A stretch of 64,000 nucleotides of DNA from NCBI RefSeq assembly GCF_005146945.1, contig NZ_SWMS01000008.1:186001-250000 (forward strand). Direction: 5' to 3'. The notes beneath the pieces were generated by a model. The model made no database searches. It saw nothing but the letters and a program-made list of their open reading frames with translations, and had not been told where the DNA came from. The number at the start of each line of letters is the position of its first letter. The stretch's first letter is position 1. This document shows, one piece after another, positions 49,082-57,372 of the stretch. A program made the translations under genes and the position numbers. Source of the stretch: Prauserella endophytica. Lineage in GTDB: Bacteria > Actinomycetota > Actinomycetes > Mycobacteriales > Pseudonocardiaceae.

Positions 49082-49971
49082 CCGGGGTGCGCAGTGAAGG
49101 CCACCCTGCCTGCGCTCAACGCAGTGATGGTGGCCTTCACTGCACCGCCGCCGTCGCGGACCTCCTCCCGGTCCGCGCGCCGGGGACCCGTCCGCTGGTG
49201 TGCGGGATCGTCAACGTGACCCCGGATTCCTTCTCCGACGGCGGCTCCTTCGCGGACCCGGACGCGGCGGCCGACCACGCGCTGCGGCTGATCGACGAGG
49301 GCGCCGACCTGGTCGACATCGGTGGGGAGTCGACGCGGCCGGGTGCCCATCCGCCGTCCGTGGCCGAGGAACTCGCCAGGGTGGTTCCCGTGATCGAACG
49401 CCTGACGGGCAGGACGGGCACCCCGCTGTCGGTCGACACCTCCAGGCCGGAGGTGATGCGGGCCGCCGTGGCCGCCGGGGCGTCGCTGATCAACGACGTG
49501 CGGGCGCTGCGTTACCCCGGCGCGCTCGACGCGGCCGCGGAGCTGGGCGTGCCCGTGTGCCTGACCCACATGCTGCGGCCGCCGCACCTCATGCAGCGGA
49601 ACCCGGCCTACGCCGACGTGCTGTCCGAGGTGGCCGAGTTCCTGCGGGAGCGGATGGATGCTTGTGCCGGTGCGGGCATTCCCCGTGAGCACCTGATCGT
49701 CGATCCGGGGTTCGGCTTCGGCAAAACGCTGGAGCACAACCTGGAGCTGCTGCGCTCGCTCGCGGTGTTCACCGAGCTGGGCGCGCCGGTGATGGTCGGC
49801 CTTTCGCGCAAGGCGATGCTCGGGCGGCTCACCGGGCGGCCGGTCCGGGAGCGGGTGAGCGCGTCGGTCACCGCCGCCGTGCTGGCCGCGCAGCGCGGGG
49901 CGCGGATCCTGCGGGTACACGATGTGGCGGCGACCAGCGATGCGCTCGATGTGCTCGCCGCGGTGGGGTAG
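49078..49971 (+). CDS. folP: Dihydropteroate synthase
   Basis: 297 residues from an ATG overlapping folD. The core is a typical DHPS: CGIVNVTPDSFSDGG, DIGGESTRPGAHP, SLINDVRAL, HLIVDPGFGFGKTLEHN and MVGLSRKAMLG. It joins p-aminobenzoate to pterin pyrophosphate and so raises folate supply for the demethylases. The first 35 residues have no counterpart in ordinary DHPS, and residues 5-22 are encoded by a long hairpin, so an internal start cannot be excluded, though no better ribosome site is visible. Confidence 0.92.
   Translation: MTGVRSEGHPACAQRSDGGLHCTAAVADLLPVRAPGTRPLVCGIVNVTPDSFSDGGSFADPDAAADHALRLIDEGADLVDIGGESTRPGAHPPSVAEELARVVPVIERLTGRTGTPLSVDTSRPEVMRAAVAAGASLINDVRALRYPGALDAAAELGVPVCLTHMLRPPHLMQRNPAYADVLSEVAEFLRERMDACAGAGIPREHLIVDPGFGFGKTLEHNLELLRSLAVFTELGAPVMVGLSRKAMLGRLTGRPVRERVSASVTAAVLAAQRGARILRVHDVAATSDALDVLAAVG
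49091..49143. repeat. Hairpin element inside the folP leader
   Basis: GCAGTGAAGGCCACC (49091-49105) and GGTGGCCTTCACTGC (49129-49143) are perfect 15-bp reverse complements. Between them CTGCG-CTCAA-CGCAG (49110-49124) makes an inner stem-loop. Such a structure looks like a mobile intergenic hairpin or transcription terminator, here within the first 22 codons of folP. It could reduce read-through or translation of folP relative to folD. Confidence 0.65.
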
Positions 49972-49990
49972 CGGGTTGCGGCCCGGGCGC

Positions 49991-50656
49991 TCAGATGATC
50001 GCCCGGACCGCCTTCTCGAAGCCCGTGACGTGGTCGCGGGCGATGTGCTCGGCTTCGGCGCCCTTGCCGTCCGCGATCGCCAGCAGCAGGCCGACGTGCT
50101 CGCCGATGTGCCGGTCGAAGTGCGCGATCCGGTCGAGGAACAGGCAGAAGATCCTGGTGGCGAGGTTGTGGTAGCGCACCAGCGTGTCCTCGAGGTGCGG
50201 GTTGCCCGCGGCGCGGTAGATCGCCCGATGCACCCGCAGGTCCCAGTGCATCAGCTCGGTGCGCTCCAAGGTGTGCACGTCCTTGTGCCGGATCGTCTCG
50301 GCCAGCTCGGCCAGGCCCGCGCGCGTCGCGTCACCCGAGCTCTCGGCCGCGCGGCGGGCCGCCAGCGGCTCCAGCTGCACGCGGATCTCGGAGATGTAGG
50401 CGAGATCGGTGATGTCGACGCCGGTGGCGAACGTGCCGCGGCGCGGGTAGGAGACGACCAGCCGGTCGACCTCGAGGCGTTTGAGCGCTTCCCGGACGGG
50501 CGTGCGGCCCATGTCGAGGGACTCGGCCACCGCGACGTCGTCGATCGGGGACATGGGCGGGATGTCGAGCATGATCAGCCGGTCCTGGATCGCGGCGTAC
50601 GCGCGGTCGGCCAGCGAGGCCTGTGGCTGCTCGAGCTCGTGAGGTGCCGTCGTCAC
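49991..50656 (-). CDS. GntR-family (FCD) regulator, probable regulator of the betaine/serine genes
   Basis: About 221 residues if the GTG at 50656 is the start. The frame is open to 50716, but a start there would lie inside the operator. Winged helix: SLADRAYAAIQDRLIMLDIP, then VAESLDMGRTPVREALKRLE. FCD ligand domain: ISEIRVQLEPLAARRAAESS, with HWDLRVHRAIYRAAGNPHL carrying metal-binding histidines. It converges with folP and diverges from sdaA with a perfect TTGATATATCAA between. That it binds all three copies of this site is my inference. Confidence 0.87.
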   Translation of the reverse strand: MTTAPHELEQPQASLADRAYAAIQDRLIMLDIPPMSPIDDVAVAESLDMGRTPVREALKRLEVDRLVVSYPRRGTFATGVDITDLAYISEIRVQLEPLAARRAAESSGDATRAGLAELAETIRHKDVHTLERTELMHWDLRVHRAIYRAAGNPHLEDTLVRYHNLATRIFCLFLDRIAHFDRHIGEHVGLLLAIADGKGAEAEHIARDHVTGFEKAVRAII

Positions 50657-50704
50657 ATGGTCATCATACGTCGTGACATCCAGAGCGTCAGACAGTGTCG
50701 CATA

Positions 50705-50716
50705 TTGATATATCAA
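50705..50716. promoter_or_regulatory. TTGATATATCAA palindrome, site 3, before sdaA and the GntR gene
   Basis: A perfect 12-bp palindrome in the divergent region, 12 bases before the sdaA start and overlapping its likely leader. It lies directly beside the GntR gene and repeats the sequence found before glyA. An operator in this position would control both divergent genes. Confidence 0.7.
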
Positions 50717-50728
50717 GCGGAGGGCTGA

Positions 50729-52102
50729 ATGACCATCTCGGTGTTCGACCTGTTCAAGGTGGGGATCGGGCCTTCGAGTTCACACACCGTCGGCCCCATG
50801 CGTGCCGCTTACCTGTTCGTCAGCCGACTCAGTGCGTCCGGCCGGCTCGCCCGCACGGCGCGCGTGCGCTGCGAGTTGTTCGGCTCGCTCGGGGCGACCG
50901 GTCACGGCCACGGCAGCGTCAAGGCGGTGGTGCTCGGACTGGCCGGGGAGCAGCCCCACCTGGTCGATCCGGTGGCCGCCGACCCGGCGGTCGTCGCCGT
51001 GAGCACGACAGGGCGGCTCAGTCTCGGCGGGAAGCACGAGATCGGCTTCTCCGTCGACGACGACGTGGTGCTGCACCGGCGCAAGCGGCTCGACTTCCAC
51101 AGCAACGGCATGCTCTTCGTCGCCTGCGACGCCGACGGCGCCGAGCTCGACCGCCGCGAGTACTACTCGGTCGGCGGCGGCTTCGTGCTGGACGAAGACG
51201 AGGCCGGGAACCCCGTTCTGATCGAGGACTCCACCCCGGTCCGCTACCCGTTCACCACCGGGGACGAACTGCTCGCGCTGACCAGGGAGACCGGTCTCCG
51301 GATCAGCGACATCATGCTCGCCAACGAGCAGGCGTGGCGCGGGGAGCCCGAGATCAGGGCCGGGCTGCTGCACATCTGGTCGGTGATGCGCGAATGCGTC
51401 GAACGCGGCACGCACACCGGTGGAACACTGCCCGGCGGGCTCAGGGTTCGCCGCAGGGCCGCCGCGCTCCGCGCTCGACTCGAGTCCGGTGTGGACGATC
51501 TGGACCCCTTGCACGCCATGGAATGGGTGACGCTCTTCGCGCTCGCGGTGAACGAGGAGAACGCGGCGGGCGGGCGCGTGGTCACCGCGCCCACAAACGG
51601 TGCCGCCGGCATCGTGCCCGCCGTGCTGCACTACTGCGCCCGCTTCCTGCCGTACTTCGACGACGACCACATCGTCCGGTTCCTGCTCACCGCAGGCGCC
51701 ATCGGCCTGCTGTTCAAGGAGAACGCATCCATCTCCGGTGCCGAGGTCGGCTGCCAGGGCGAGGTGGGCTCGGCCTGCTCCATGGCCGCGGGCGGTCTCG
51801 CGGAGGTCCTCGGCGGCTCGCCCGAGCAGGTGGAGAACGCCGCGGAGATCGGCATCGAACACAACCTGGGCCTGACCTGCGACCCGGTCGGCGGCCTGGT
51901 GCAGATTCCGTGCATCGAGCGCAACGCGGTGGCCTCGGTCAAGGCCATCACAGCGGCTCGGATGGCGGTGCGGGGTGACGGCGCCCACCACGTGTCATTG
52001 GACAAGGCGATCAAGACCATGCGCGAGACGGGCGCGGACATGAAGGACAAGTACAAGGAGACCGCCCGTGGCGGGCTCGCTCTCAACATCGTCGAGTGCT
52101 GA
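50729..52102 (+). CDS. sdaA: L-serine ammonia-lyase (iron-sulfur type)
   Basis: 457 residues from an ATG after GCGGAGGGCTGA. It has the single-chain two-domain form: an N-terminal beta domain starting [20 protein letters not shown], and an alpha domain with [20 protein letters not shown] and the three cluster cysteines in [13 protein letters not shown] and IPCIERN. It deaminates serine to pyruvate and ammonia, giving the final carbon outlet of the betaine route after GlyA. It is followed by purU 9 bases later. Confidence 0.96.
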   Translation: MTISVFDLFKVGIGPSSSHTVGPMRAAYLFVSRLSASGRLARTARVRCELFGSLGATGHGHGSVKAVVLGLAGEQPHLVDPVAADPAVVAVSTTGRLSLGGKHEIGFSVDDDVVLHRRKRLDFHSNGMLFVACDADGAELDRREYYSVGGGFVLDEDEAGNPVLIEDSTPVRYPFTTGDELLALTRETGLRISDIMLANEQAWRGEPEIRAGLLHIWSVMRECVERGTHTGGTLPGGLRVRRRAAALRARLESGVDDLDPLHAMEWVTLFALAVNEENAAGGRVVTAPTNGAAGIVPAVLHYCARFLPYFDDDHIVRFLLTAGAIGLLFKENASISGAEVGCQGEVGSACSMAAGGLAEVLGGSPEQVENAAEIGIEHNLGLTCDPVGGLVQIPCIERNAVASVKAITAARMAVRGDGAHHVSLDKAIKTMRETGADMKDKYKETARGGLALNIVEC

Positions 52103-52111
52103 GGAGAACCC

Positions 52112-52960
52112 ATGACTGACACCATCACCCTCACCCTGAGCTGCCCCAACCGCACCGGCATCGTGCGGGCGGTCAGCGGATACCTATTCGAGCAGGGCTG
52201 CGACATCGCCGAACACCGGCAGTTCGACGACGCCGTGCGCGACCGGGTGTTCATGCGGACGCAGGTGAGCGCGCCCGAGGGCACGGACCTCGATCGTCTC
52301 TCCGCCGGCTTCGCACCCGTCGCCGCCGAGTTCCAGATGACCTACGAGTTCAGCGCCGACCGCAGTGCCCGGATCCTGGTCATGGTCTCGAAGCTCGGGC
52401 ACTGCCTCAACGACCTGATCTTCCGCTGGCGGGCAGGCAGCCTGGGCGCCGACATCGTGGCCGTGGTGTCCAACCACGAGGATCTGCGGCCGATGGCCGA
52501 GTCGGCCGGGCTTCCGTTCATCCATGTGCCGGTCACCGCGGAGACGAAGGACGCCGCAGAGGCGCGCCTGCTGCGACTCGTCGAGGACTACGAGGCCGAG
52601 CTGGTGGTGCTGGCTCGTTACATGCAGATCCTCTCGGACGCCACCAGCAAGGCGCTGCACGGCCGCGCGATCAACATCCACCACTCGTTCCTGCCCGGGT
52701 TCAAGGGCGCCAAGCCCTACCACCAGGCCTACGAGCGGGGCGTCAAACTCGTCGGTGCCACCGCACACTACGTCACGTCCGATCTGGACGAAGGCCCGAT
52801 CATCGAGCAGGAGGTGATCCGGATCGATCACACCTACGACCCGCGTGCGCTGCAGACCGTCGGCCGCGACGCCGAGGCGCTCGCGCTGTCCCGCGCGGTG
52901 CGCTGGCACTGCGAACGGCGGGTGCTGCTCAACGGCCACAGCACGGTCGTCTTCCCCTGA
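52112..52960 (+). CDS. purU: Formyltetrahydrofolate deformylase
   Basis: 282 residues from an ATG after GAGGAGAACCC. An N-terminal ACT domain (LTLSCPNRTGIVRAVSGYLF, residues 6-25 and on) is joined to a formyltransferase-like hydrolase with INIHHSFLPGFKGAKPYHQA and DLDEGPIIEQEV, which hold the Asn-His-Asp site. It releases formate and free tetrahydrofolate from 10-formyl-tetrahydrofolate, so methyl carbons can leave the folate pool and the cofactor can be reused by DmgO and SoxA. The formate can go to the FdhF-like enzyme. Confidence 0.95.
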   Translation: MTDTITLTLSCPNRTGIVRAVSGYLFEQGCDIAEHRQFDDAVRDRVFMRTQVSAPEGTDLDRLSAGFAPVAAEFQMTYEFSADRSARILVMVSKLGHCLNDLIFRWRAGSLGADIVAVVSNHEDLRPMAESAGLPFIHVPVTAETKDAAEARLLRLVEDYEAELVVLARYMQILSDATSKALHGRAINIHHSFLPGFKGAKPYHQAYERGVKLVGATAHYVTSDLDEGPIIEQEVIRIDHTYDPRALQTVGRDAEALALSRAVRWHCERRVLLNGHSTVVFP

Positions 52961-53170
52961 CACCGGTATAGCGCGGGTTGTCGAGGATCGTTCGGACCGC
53001 GCTTGCCTGCCAGCCATCGGCGAGCCGGTGCAGGTTCTGCTCACGCCGGTGGGCCGACGGGAAGGGGATGCCGTCGCGCTCGAGGACGTTGGCGATAGCT
53101 GTGTCGCCCTGGCTGTCGAGGTAGGCGAAGATCCGGTGCCGCCCAGCTCCGGCACCCAAAGGTCGACCCC
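52961..53170 (-). pseudogene. Large serine recombinase fragment
   Basis: The minus strand reads RIFAYLDSQGDTAIANVLER, DGIPFPSAHRREQNLHRLAD and GWQASAVRTILDNPRYTG. This is the recombinase domain following the catalytic part in large serine integrases (L...GIPCPS..., W....V..IL.NPRYTG). The catalytic N-terminus and the zinc-ribbon tail are missing. It directly abuts purU and suggests that a phage or mobile element once ended here. Confidence 0.65.
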
Positions 53171-53321
53171 GTAGGCCGCGGTCTGCGGCGCGTCGTTCGG
53201 CCCTGGTCAGCTTGAACGCCTTGATGGCCCGGCGACGCGCTCTCAAGCAGCCACGCCTGCAGTGCTTCTGTACGCTTCCGCTAGCTCGGTAGAGCCCTAC
53301 GATTGCGGTTGGGAGTCGGCG

Positions 53322-53600
53322 ATGTCTGTGGAGTCGCTGGGTTGGTTGCGCGCCGACCCAGGACGTTGGGCGCAGGTCGAGTAGGTCCGGAGTGCGGACC
53401 AACTCGGGTTGCCTGACGATGTCAATCGCCCAGCCCGCGAGGCTGTACTGGGGATGCTGGCTCGTGACCACACACCCAACGACGCGGAACTGCTGCGGTA
53501 CCTGCTGCGCCAAGAGATCGCCGCGCATGAAGCCGCGTGGGGTTATGGTGACAGTCTCGGGGTTGCTGCGCTCTTGCTAGCCCACCGAGGAGTACGTTAG
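53322..53600 (+). pseudogene. Small ORF with in-frame stop, unknown
   Basis: A frame beginning ATG at 53322 (MSVESLGWLRADPGRWAQVE) hits TAG at 53382 and continues in the same frame as LGLPDDVNRPAREAVLGML to RYLLRQEIAAHEAAWGYGDS and a stop at 53598. The composition is protein-like and helical. I do not recognise the family. One base change would make an 92-residue protein. Confidence 0.35.
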
Positions 53601-53759
53601 AGCGCGCCTTGCGGGGCTCCGCCCTTATCACGGGTTCTGATGCCAGATTGCCAAGCCTCGCTTGTGGTCGAGCCCGTCTGACACCATTGGTCGAACGGGC
53701 TTTCGATAGTTGGAGCGGTGGCACGTTCGATGGGCTCCGTGGCACTCGCGGCAACGACG

Positions 53760-53960
53760 CCTGTTTCGGGACGTGTCCCATGAGCGTCTCTGCGCGGGTC
53801 GGGGCGGCGGAGAAATCGGTCTTCACGATGCCGGGTGTCACGGCGTTGCGGGGCCTGCGCCTGCGAAAGCAGACCGTGTACGACCTTGGTGGCGGGCCCG
53901 CCTGGTACGCCCGCAGCAGCAACAGGCGACGCTGCCGGCGGAGCTCCGAGGCCGGGCCGT
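53760..53960 (-). pseudogene. Short-chain dehydrogenase (SDR) remnant
   Basis: The minus strand contains NAVTPGIVKTDFSAAPTRAE, the PG-motif segment after the SDR active site, preceded in another frame by KVVHGLLSQAQA, resembling the YxxxK helix. Frame changes and loss of both ends mean it is dead. Nearby frames to 53601 hold nothing else I recognise. Confidence 0.4.
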
Positions 53961-54287
53961 ACGGTTCGACGCCGGGCCAACCGATCGGACTGGCTGCACG
54001 AGCGCGTGGCGCATCCCTGTGCCGCCCGGCAACCCTGTGCTGCAGCTCCGTCCGGACGCCGTTCCAGTGATTCTCGTCGGCGACCCGCAGTGGCAGCCCG
54101 CCGCGCTGGTCCAGCACACCGTCTTCGTCGATCATCACGGCATGCCAGCAGCGCCCGGACAGCCTGGGCATCCGCAGATTGTCGATGTACCTGAACTGCC
54201 GTATCTGTGGACCGCCGCCATAGAACGCTGGTATTGACGCCGAGCAACGGCCGATCGTCGGAGATTCTCGTTGCTGATTGCGGCAGG
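53961..54287. other. No gene recognised
   Basis: One minus-strand frame contains protein-like text (IPAFYGGGPQIRQFRYIDNL) but no start, ribosome site or recognisable family. It is probably part of the same decayed DNA as the SDR fragment. Confidence 0.35.
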
Positions 54288-54779
54288 TCAGTCTTTCCCT
54301 TCGCGGACATCCTTCCCCTGTTCGGCGAACGCCTTGAAATCCTGCATGTGCTGTTGCGACTGCTTGCGGAAGGCGCTGGGCATGAGAAGCCCCACCAGCC
54401 GCATCAGCAGGCCGCTGAACCGGTATTCGCTTTCTTGCTCCCAGAGCGTCGTCTCGGGATTGGCTTCGGTCAGCCGATCGCGCACGATGCTCCACATGCC
54501 CGGGCCGACGATCTCTCGGTCGAAGTGAACGACGGTTTCTTTCGGGATCCCGTGCAGGTCTGCCGGATCCCGGCGTGTGATCGTTTCGGTACATTCGATC
54601 TTACGCTTCCCCGACTGCATCACGACCCGCGATTTGGTACCGAGCTGCCCGTGTATCCCATTCACGGGCTCGTGCAGCACCATGCTGCGCAGCCACTTCG
54701 GTAGTTGTGCCGGGTCGGCGAGCAGCTGGGCCACTTTCTCTCGCGGCAGAGCGATCTCGATCGAGTTGGTGTACTTCAT
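54288..54779 (-). CDS. SRPBCC-family (START-like) protein
   Basis: 163 residues from an ATG at 54779, with AAAAGGA nine bases upstream (an ATG nine bases earlier touches that site). MKYTNSIEIALPREKVAQLL and DPAQLPKWLRSMVLHEP are the usual opening of the polyketide cyclase/START fold, and a C-terminal amphipathic helix (FSGLLMRLVGLLMPSAFRKQ) closes the hydrophobic pocket. The ligand is unknown. It stands alone on the minus strand. Confidence 0.8.
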   Translation of the reverse strand: MKYTNSIEIALPREKVAQLLADPAQLPKWLRSMVLHEPVNGIHGQLGTKSRVVMQSGKRKIECTETITRRDPADLHGIPKETVVHFDREIVGPGMWSIVRDRLTEANPETTLWEQESEYRFSGLLMRLVGLLMPSAFRKQSQQHMQDFKAFAEQGKDVREGKD

Positions 54780-54930
54780 GGCGCGCATTCCTTTTAGGGG
54801 TGGGACAACATGCTGTTGTGTTACACGTCCTGCTCCTCGACGGAGAGGTCTGACATTCGTTTCGCGATTGACAATTCTCGTCGGCGGCGCAGTTCCCAGG
54901 GATGCTCGTCAGCCCACCGCAGCGGGGAGG

Positions 54931-55575
54931 TCAGGCCGGGTCGGGTGCGTAGAAGTTGGTGGTGGCCTCGACTGCGGCCGCGACGTGCTCCGGTTCGCCA
55001 CCGGCGGCCAGGTGAGCCTCGCCCCAGGCCGCGGCGCTGCGCCGGATGAACTCGCGCACTTCGGGCGATTTCTCGACCGCCTCGTGGTCGGTGGTCTCGT
55101 CACCGGCCAACAGCCGGGCCAGGGCGAGGAGATACAGGTCCCAGCCAACGCCGCCGGCACCGGGGCCGTAGGTCGGGAAGAGGGGTTCCTCGACGACCGC
55201 TGCGTGGATCAGCTCGAATTCGGTGTCGCCGGTGGGGCCCGGGGCCAGACGCACCTCCACCTCGCTCGTGCCGGGCCACGCGTCGGCGTCCGGTCCGTAG
55301 AGCCAGGACACCTTGAGCAGACGCGGCGGCTCGCACCGGAGGATCTCGCCGTGCTCACCACCCTCCAATTCGAACTTCCCGCCGAGCCGCAGGTCACCGG
55401 TGACCGGTTTCAACCAGCGATGGAGCCGCTCGGGACTGGTAAGGGCGTCCCAGACGTCCTCGATCTGCGCTTCGTATCGACGCCGCACCTCAATGGTGTA
55501 CGCGTCGCCTGCGGGCACGCTGCCCTTCCCCATGGCCCGGCGCGCGGCGGCCAGTTCGTCCAGTACGTCTTTCAT
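54931..55575 (-). CDS. AHSA1/SRPBCC-domain protein
   Basis: 214 residues from an ATG at 55575 that overlaps the stop of the ArsR fragment (ATGA). YTIEVRRRYEAQIEDVWDAL, TSPERLHRWLKPVTGDLRLG and GGKFELEGGEHGEILRCEPP are the typical AHSA1-type START signatures. WLYGPDADAWPGTSEVEVRL follows. Such proteins are very often encoded next to an ArsR repressor, as here. Their ligands are mostly unknown. Confidence 0.87.
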   Translation of the reverse strand: MKDVLDELAAARRAMGKGSVPAGDAYTIEVRRRYEAQIEDVWDALTSPERLHRWLKPVTGDLRLGGKFELEGGEHGEILRCEPPRLLKVSWLYGPDADAWPGTSEVEVRLAPGPTGDTEFELIHAAVVEEPLFPTYGPGAGGVGWDLYLLALARLLAGDETTDHEAVEKSPEVREFIRRSAAAWGEAHLAAGGEPEHVAAAVEATTNFYAPDPA

Positions 55576-55715
55576 GTCGTGTTCCCTTCGCTGATGGATC
55601 GGTGCCGGACGGCCCGGACCACATCCGTGATCGCGCCAGAGGTCAGCTCACCCTTGGCGAGCAGCTCCAGAATGCGCCGGCGTACCGGGTCGCCGAGGAT
55701 GTCGAACGCGTGCAC
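55572..55715 (-). pseudogene. ArsR-family regulator, truncated by internal deletion
   Basis: A GTG at 55715 opens a 47-residue ORF, VHAFDILGDPVRRRILELLA then KGELTSGAITDVV, the first helices of an ArsR winged helix. After that the normal recognition helix and wing are absent and the frame runs into RAVRHRSISEGNTT and the ATGA overlap with the SRPBCC gene. About 60 codons appear to have been lost. A control role is therefore unlikely. Confidence 0.7.
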
Positions 55716-56024
55716 AAACCCGGATCGTACCAGTCTCCACTTATATAAGGCAGTGCTGTCATGCTGGTGCTACGTTCGGCTTGGAGTTCGTCTTCGGTCC
55801 CGGACTCTGCGGGAGCAGACGAGTGCGGAGGATGTGGCGAGGGAGGAAGACTGTCTTGCGTTCGTGGCGTCGGAGGCCCGCCCCGCTGGACCCATCGAAC
55901 GCGCCACGGCCTAGCTCCGCGGGAAATCCGCGCCGGGCGGCTTCGGACCCCCGCGTTGTTCACTCGCCGGCGAGCGCGCACGTCGACCCTGCGGCGACCC
56001 GGACGTCATCCCACGGCGACTCGG
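55716..56024. other. No gene recognised
   Basis: The left end (TTATATAAGGCAGTGCTGTCATG, 55741 onward) is AT-rich and could be the old promoter of the ArsR/SRPBCC pair. A plus-strand frame ending ARPAGPIERATA at 55914 looks like the tail of a lost gene but is not assignable. Confidence 0.4.
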
Positions 56025-56300
56025 TCAACGTGCTGGATAGGCACCTACCGTTTCCGCGGCGATCAGCCATTTGGCATGCGCCTCATCTCGCGGGTCCACC
56101 TTCCCGGTGTCGATCACGGTACGCCACCAGTTCAGGAACTCATCGTCCTTGACCTTGCCCAGCACAGCGGGTGTTGCGGTCTCGATGGTCCGCGTGACTT
56201 GGTCATGGTCTGCCTCAGCATCACCAACGTAGGCAAATCCCCTCGTCACCTCTACGGCAGTAGAAGCCATCGAGGCCGGCCCGATCCCGGGCTCGGCCAC
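56025..56300 (-). CDS. Hypothetical 91-residue protein
   Basis: One minus-strand frame gives a charged, helical sequence with VLGKVKDDEFLNWWRTVIDT and VDPRDEAHAKWLIAAETVGA. No family is recognised. The start is uncertain and there is no convincing ribosome site, so it may be a fragment. It lies in a zone of remnants. Confidence 0.35.
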   Translation of the reverse strand: MAEPGIGPASMASTAVEVTRGFAYVGDAEADHDQVTRTIETATPAVLGKVKDDEFLNWWRTVIDTGKVDPRDEAHAKWLIAAETVGAYPAR

Positions 56301-56407
56301 TCTTTCGTGGCATCACTGTTACATCCAACATACTGGTGCTTGAACGCACTCCAACCCAGAACCGGCGTTCTGCCCCACCCGTCACGCCTGCGGCGGCGGT
56401 GGTGGGC

Positions 56408-56665
56408 ATGACCGGCGCTGTGATCGATCCGGTCGCCTTCCCGACCACGCCTATCCAGGACTGGTGCTCCCCGATGACCGCCGCGTCCCACTGGCTGCTG
56501 CCCTTGGTCACACTCCCCACGCCACGCACCGGGGCCGCCGTGTACGGACCGGCGGCCGTCGACTGCCGCGGACGGATCGCCGACCGCACAGTGTTCGACG
56601 CGCTGGGCTGGGTAGCCGGGACACCCCTGACCATCAGCGTCACCCACGGGGCGAGTCCGTCGGCG
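56408..56665 (+). pseudogene. AbrB/SpoVT-like DNA-binding protein fragment
   Basis: From an ATG at 56408 the plus strand reads to YGPAAVDCRGRIADRTVFDA and LGWVAGTPLTISVTHGA. (Y)G.AAVD..GR.ADR.V..ALGW.PGT.L is the swapped-hairpin region of an actinobacterial AbrB-like family. The expected second half is absent; the open frame continues antisense to the next gene without similarity. It is probably a truncated gene. Confidence 0.45.
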
Positions 56666-56719
56666 ACGCGCTCGATAAACGCGGCCTGCCTAACGTCGGC
56701 GGAGAGAGTGACGAACTCG

Positions 56720-57124
56720 CTACGCAGTGAGGAGCGCCAGCGCGGCGACGATGGCCGATCCGGTTCCCGCGATCGCGCTCACCGCCGCCGCGGCGTTGGA
56801 CGTGTTCGACCAGAACTTCGCGAACAACTCGCCCCACTTGCTGGCCTGCACGGCCATTTTCATCTTCTGCCACTTGTGTTCCCGCAATGAGCAGCCAAGC
56901 AGCAGGCCGTTGGAGTTCCGGCGGCAACCGAGACCGTCTCGTGTCGTCGCCATGCACCACGTCGGCACGGCGAACAGCATGTACACGATGGCCAATGACG
57001 AGGCGATCAGAATGAAGGCCGCACTCACGTTGCCCGATGCCCATCCGTACACGATAATCGGCAAAAGCAGATAACCGAAATAGCGGCCAAGGAATCCCGT
57101 CGAACTCTTACGTTTCCTCCCCAT
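56720..57124 (-). CDS. Small membrane protein with Cys-rich middle, unknown function
   Basis: 134 residues from an ATG at 57124 after TTGAGGCGC. A basic start (MGRKRKSSTGF) is followed by two membrane segments (GYLLLPIIVYGWASG and AAFILIASSLAIVYMLFAVP). A soluble part with three cysteines follows (TWCMATTRDGLGCRRNSNGL, LLGCSLREHKWQK), and then an alanine-rich third hydrophobic segment ending in LALLTA. Basic residues suggest the N-terminus is inside. The cysteine pattern may bind a metal, but the function is not known to me. Confidence 0.65.
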   Translation of the reverse strand: MGRKRKSSTGFLGRYFGYLLLPIIVYGWASGNVSAAFILIASSLAIVYMLFAVPTWCMATTRDGLGCRRNSNGLLLGCSLREHKWQKMKMAVQASKWGELFAKFWSNTSNAAAAVSAIAGTGSAIVAALALLTA

Positions 57125-57372
57125 GCGCCTCAATTTTAGCCGAGAACGCCGGAGGGCCAAGCGCCTGAATGTGTCCGCTAATTGAACAGGATATCACTGA
57201 CAAAAAAAGAACACTGGTGTAACTACGGCTCCGTCGGGCGAGTCGAGTACCCGTTCGCTCCATCGCCCGCCACCGTAGGTGACCGCTGCTGGCGCTCACC
57301 GCCCCGCGCGGCCGACTTCGAACGAATCGAAGGCCGTGCTACCGGGGACCGCGAGGAGTACGGTTTCCGCAG

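Noticed and set aside
54577-55914. 445-codon plus-strand frame
   Set aside because: It runs antisense to two SRPBCC genes and the ArsR fragment, which have family motifs and ribosome sites.
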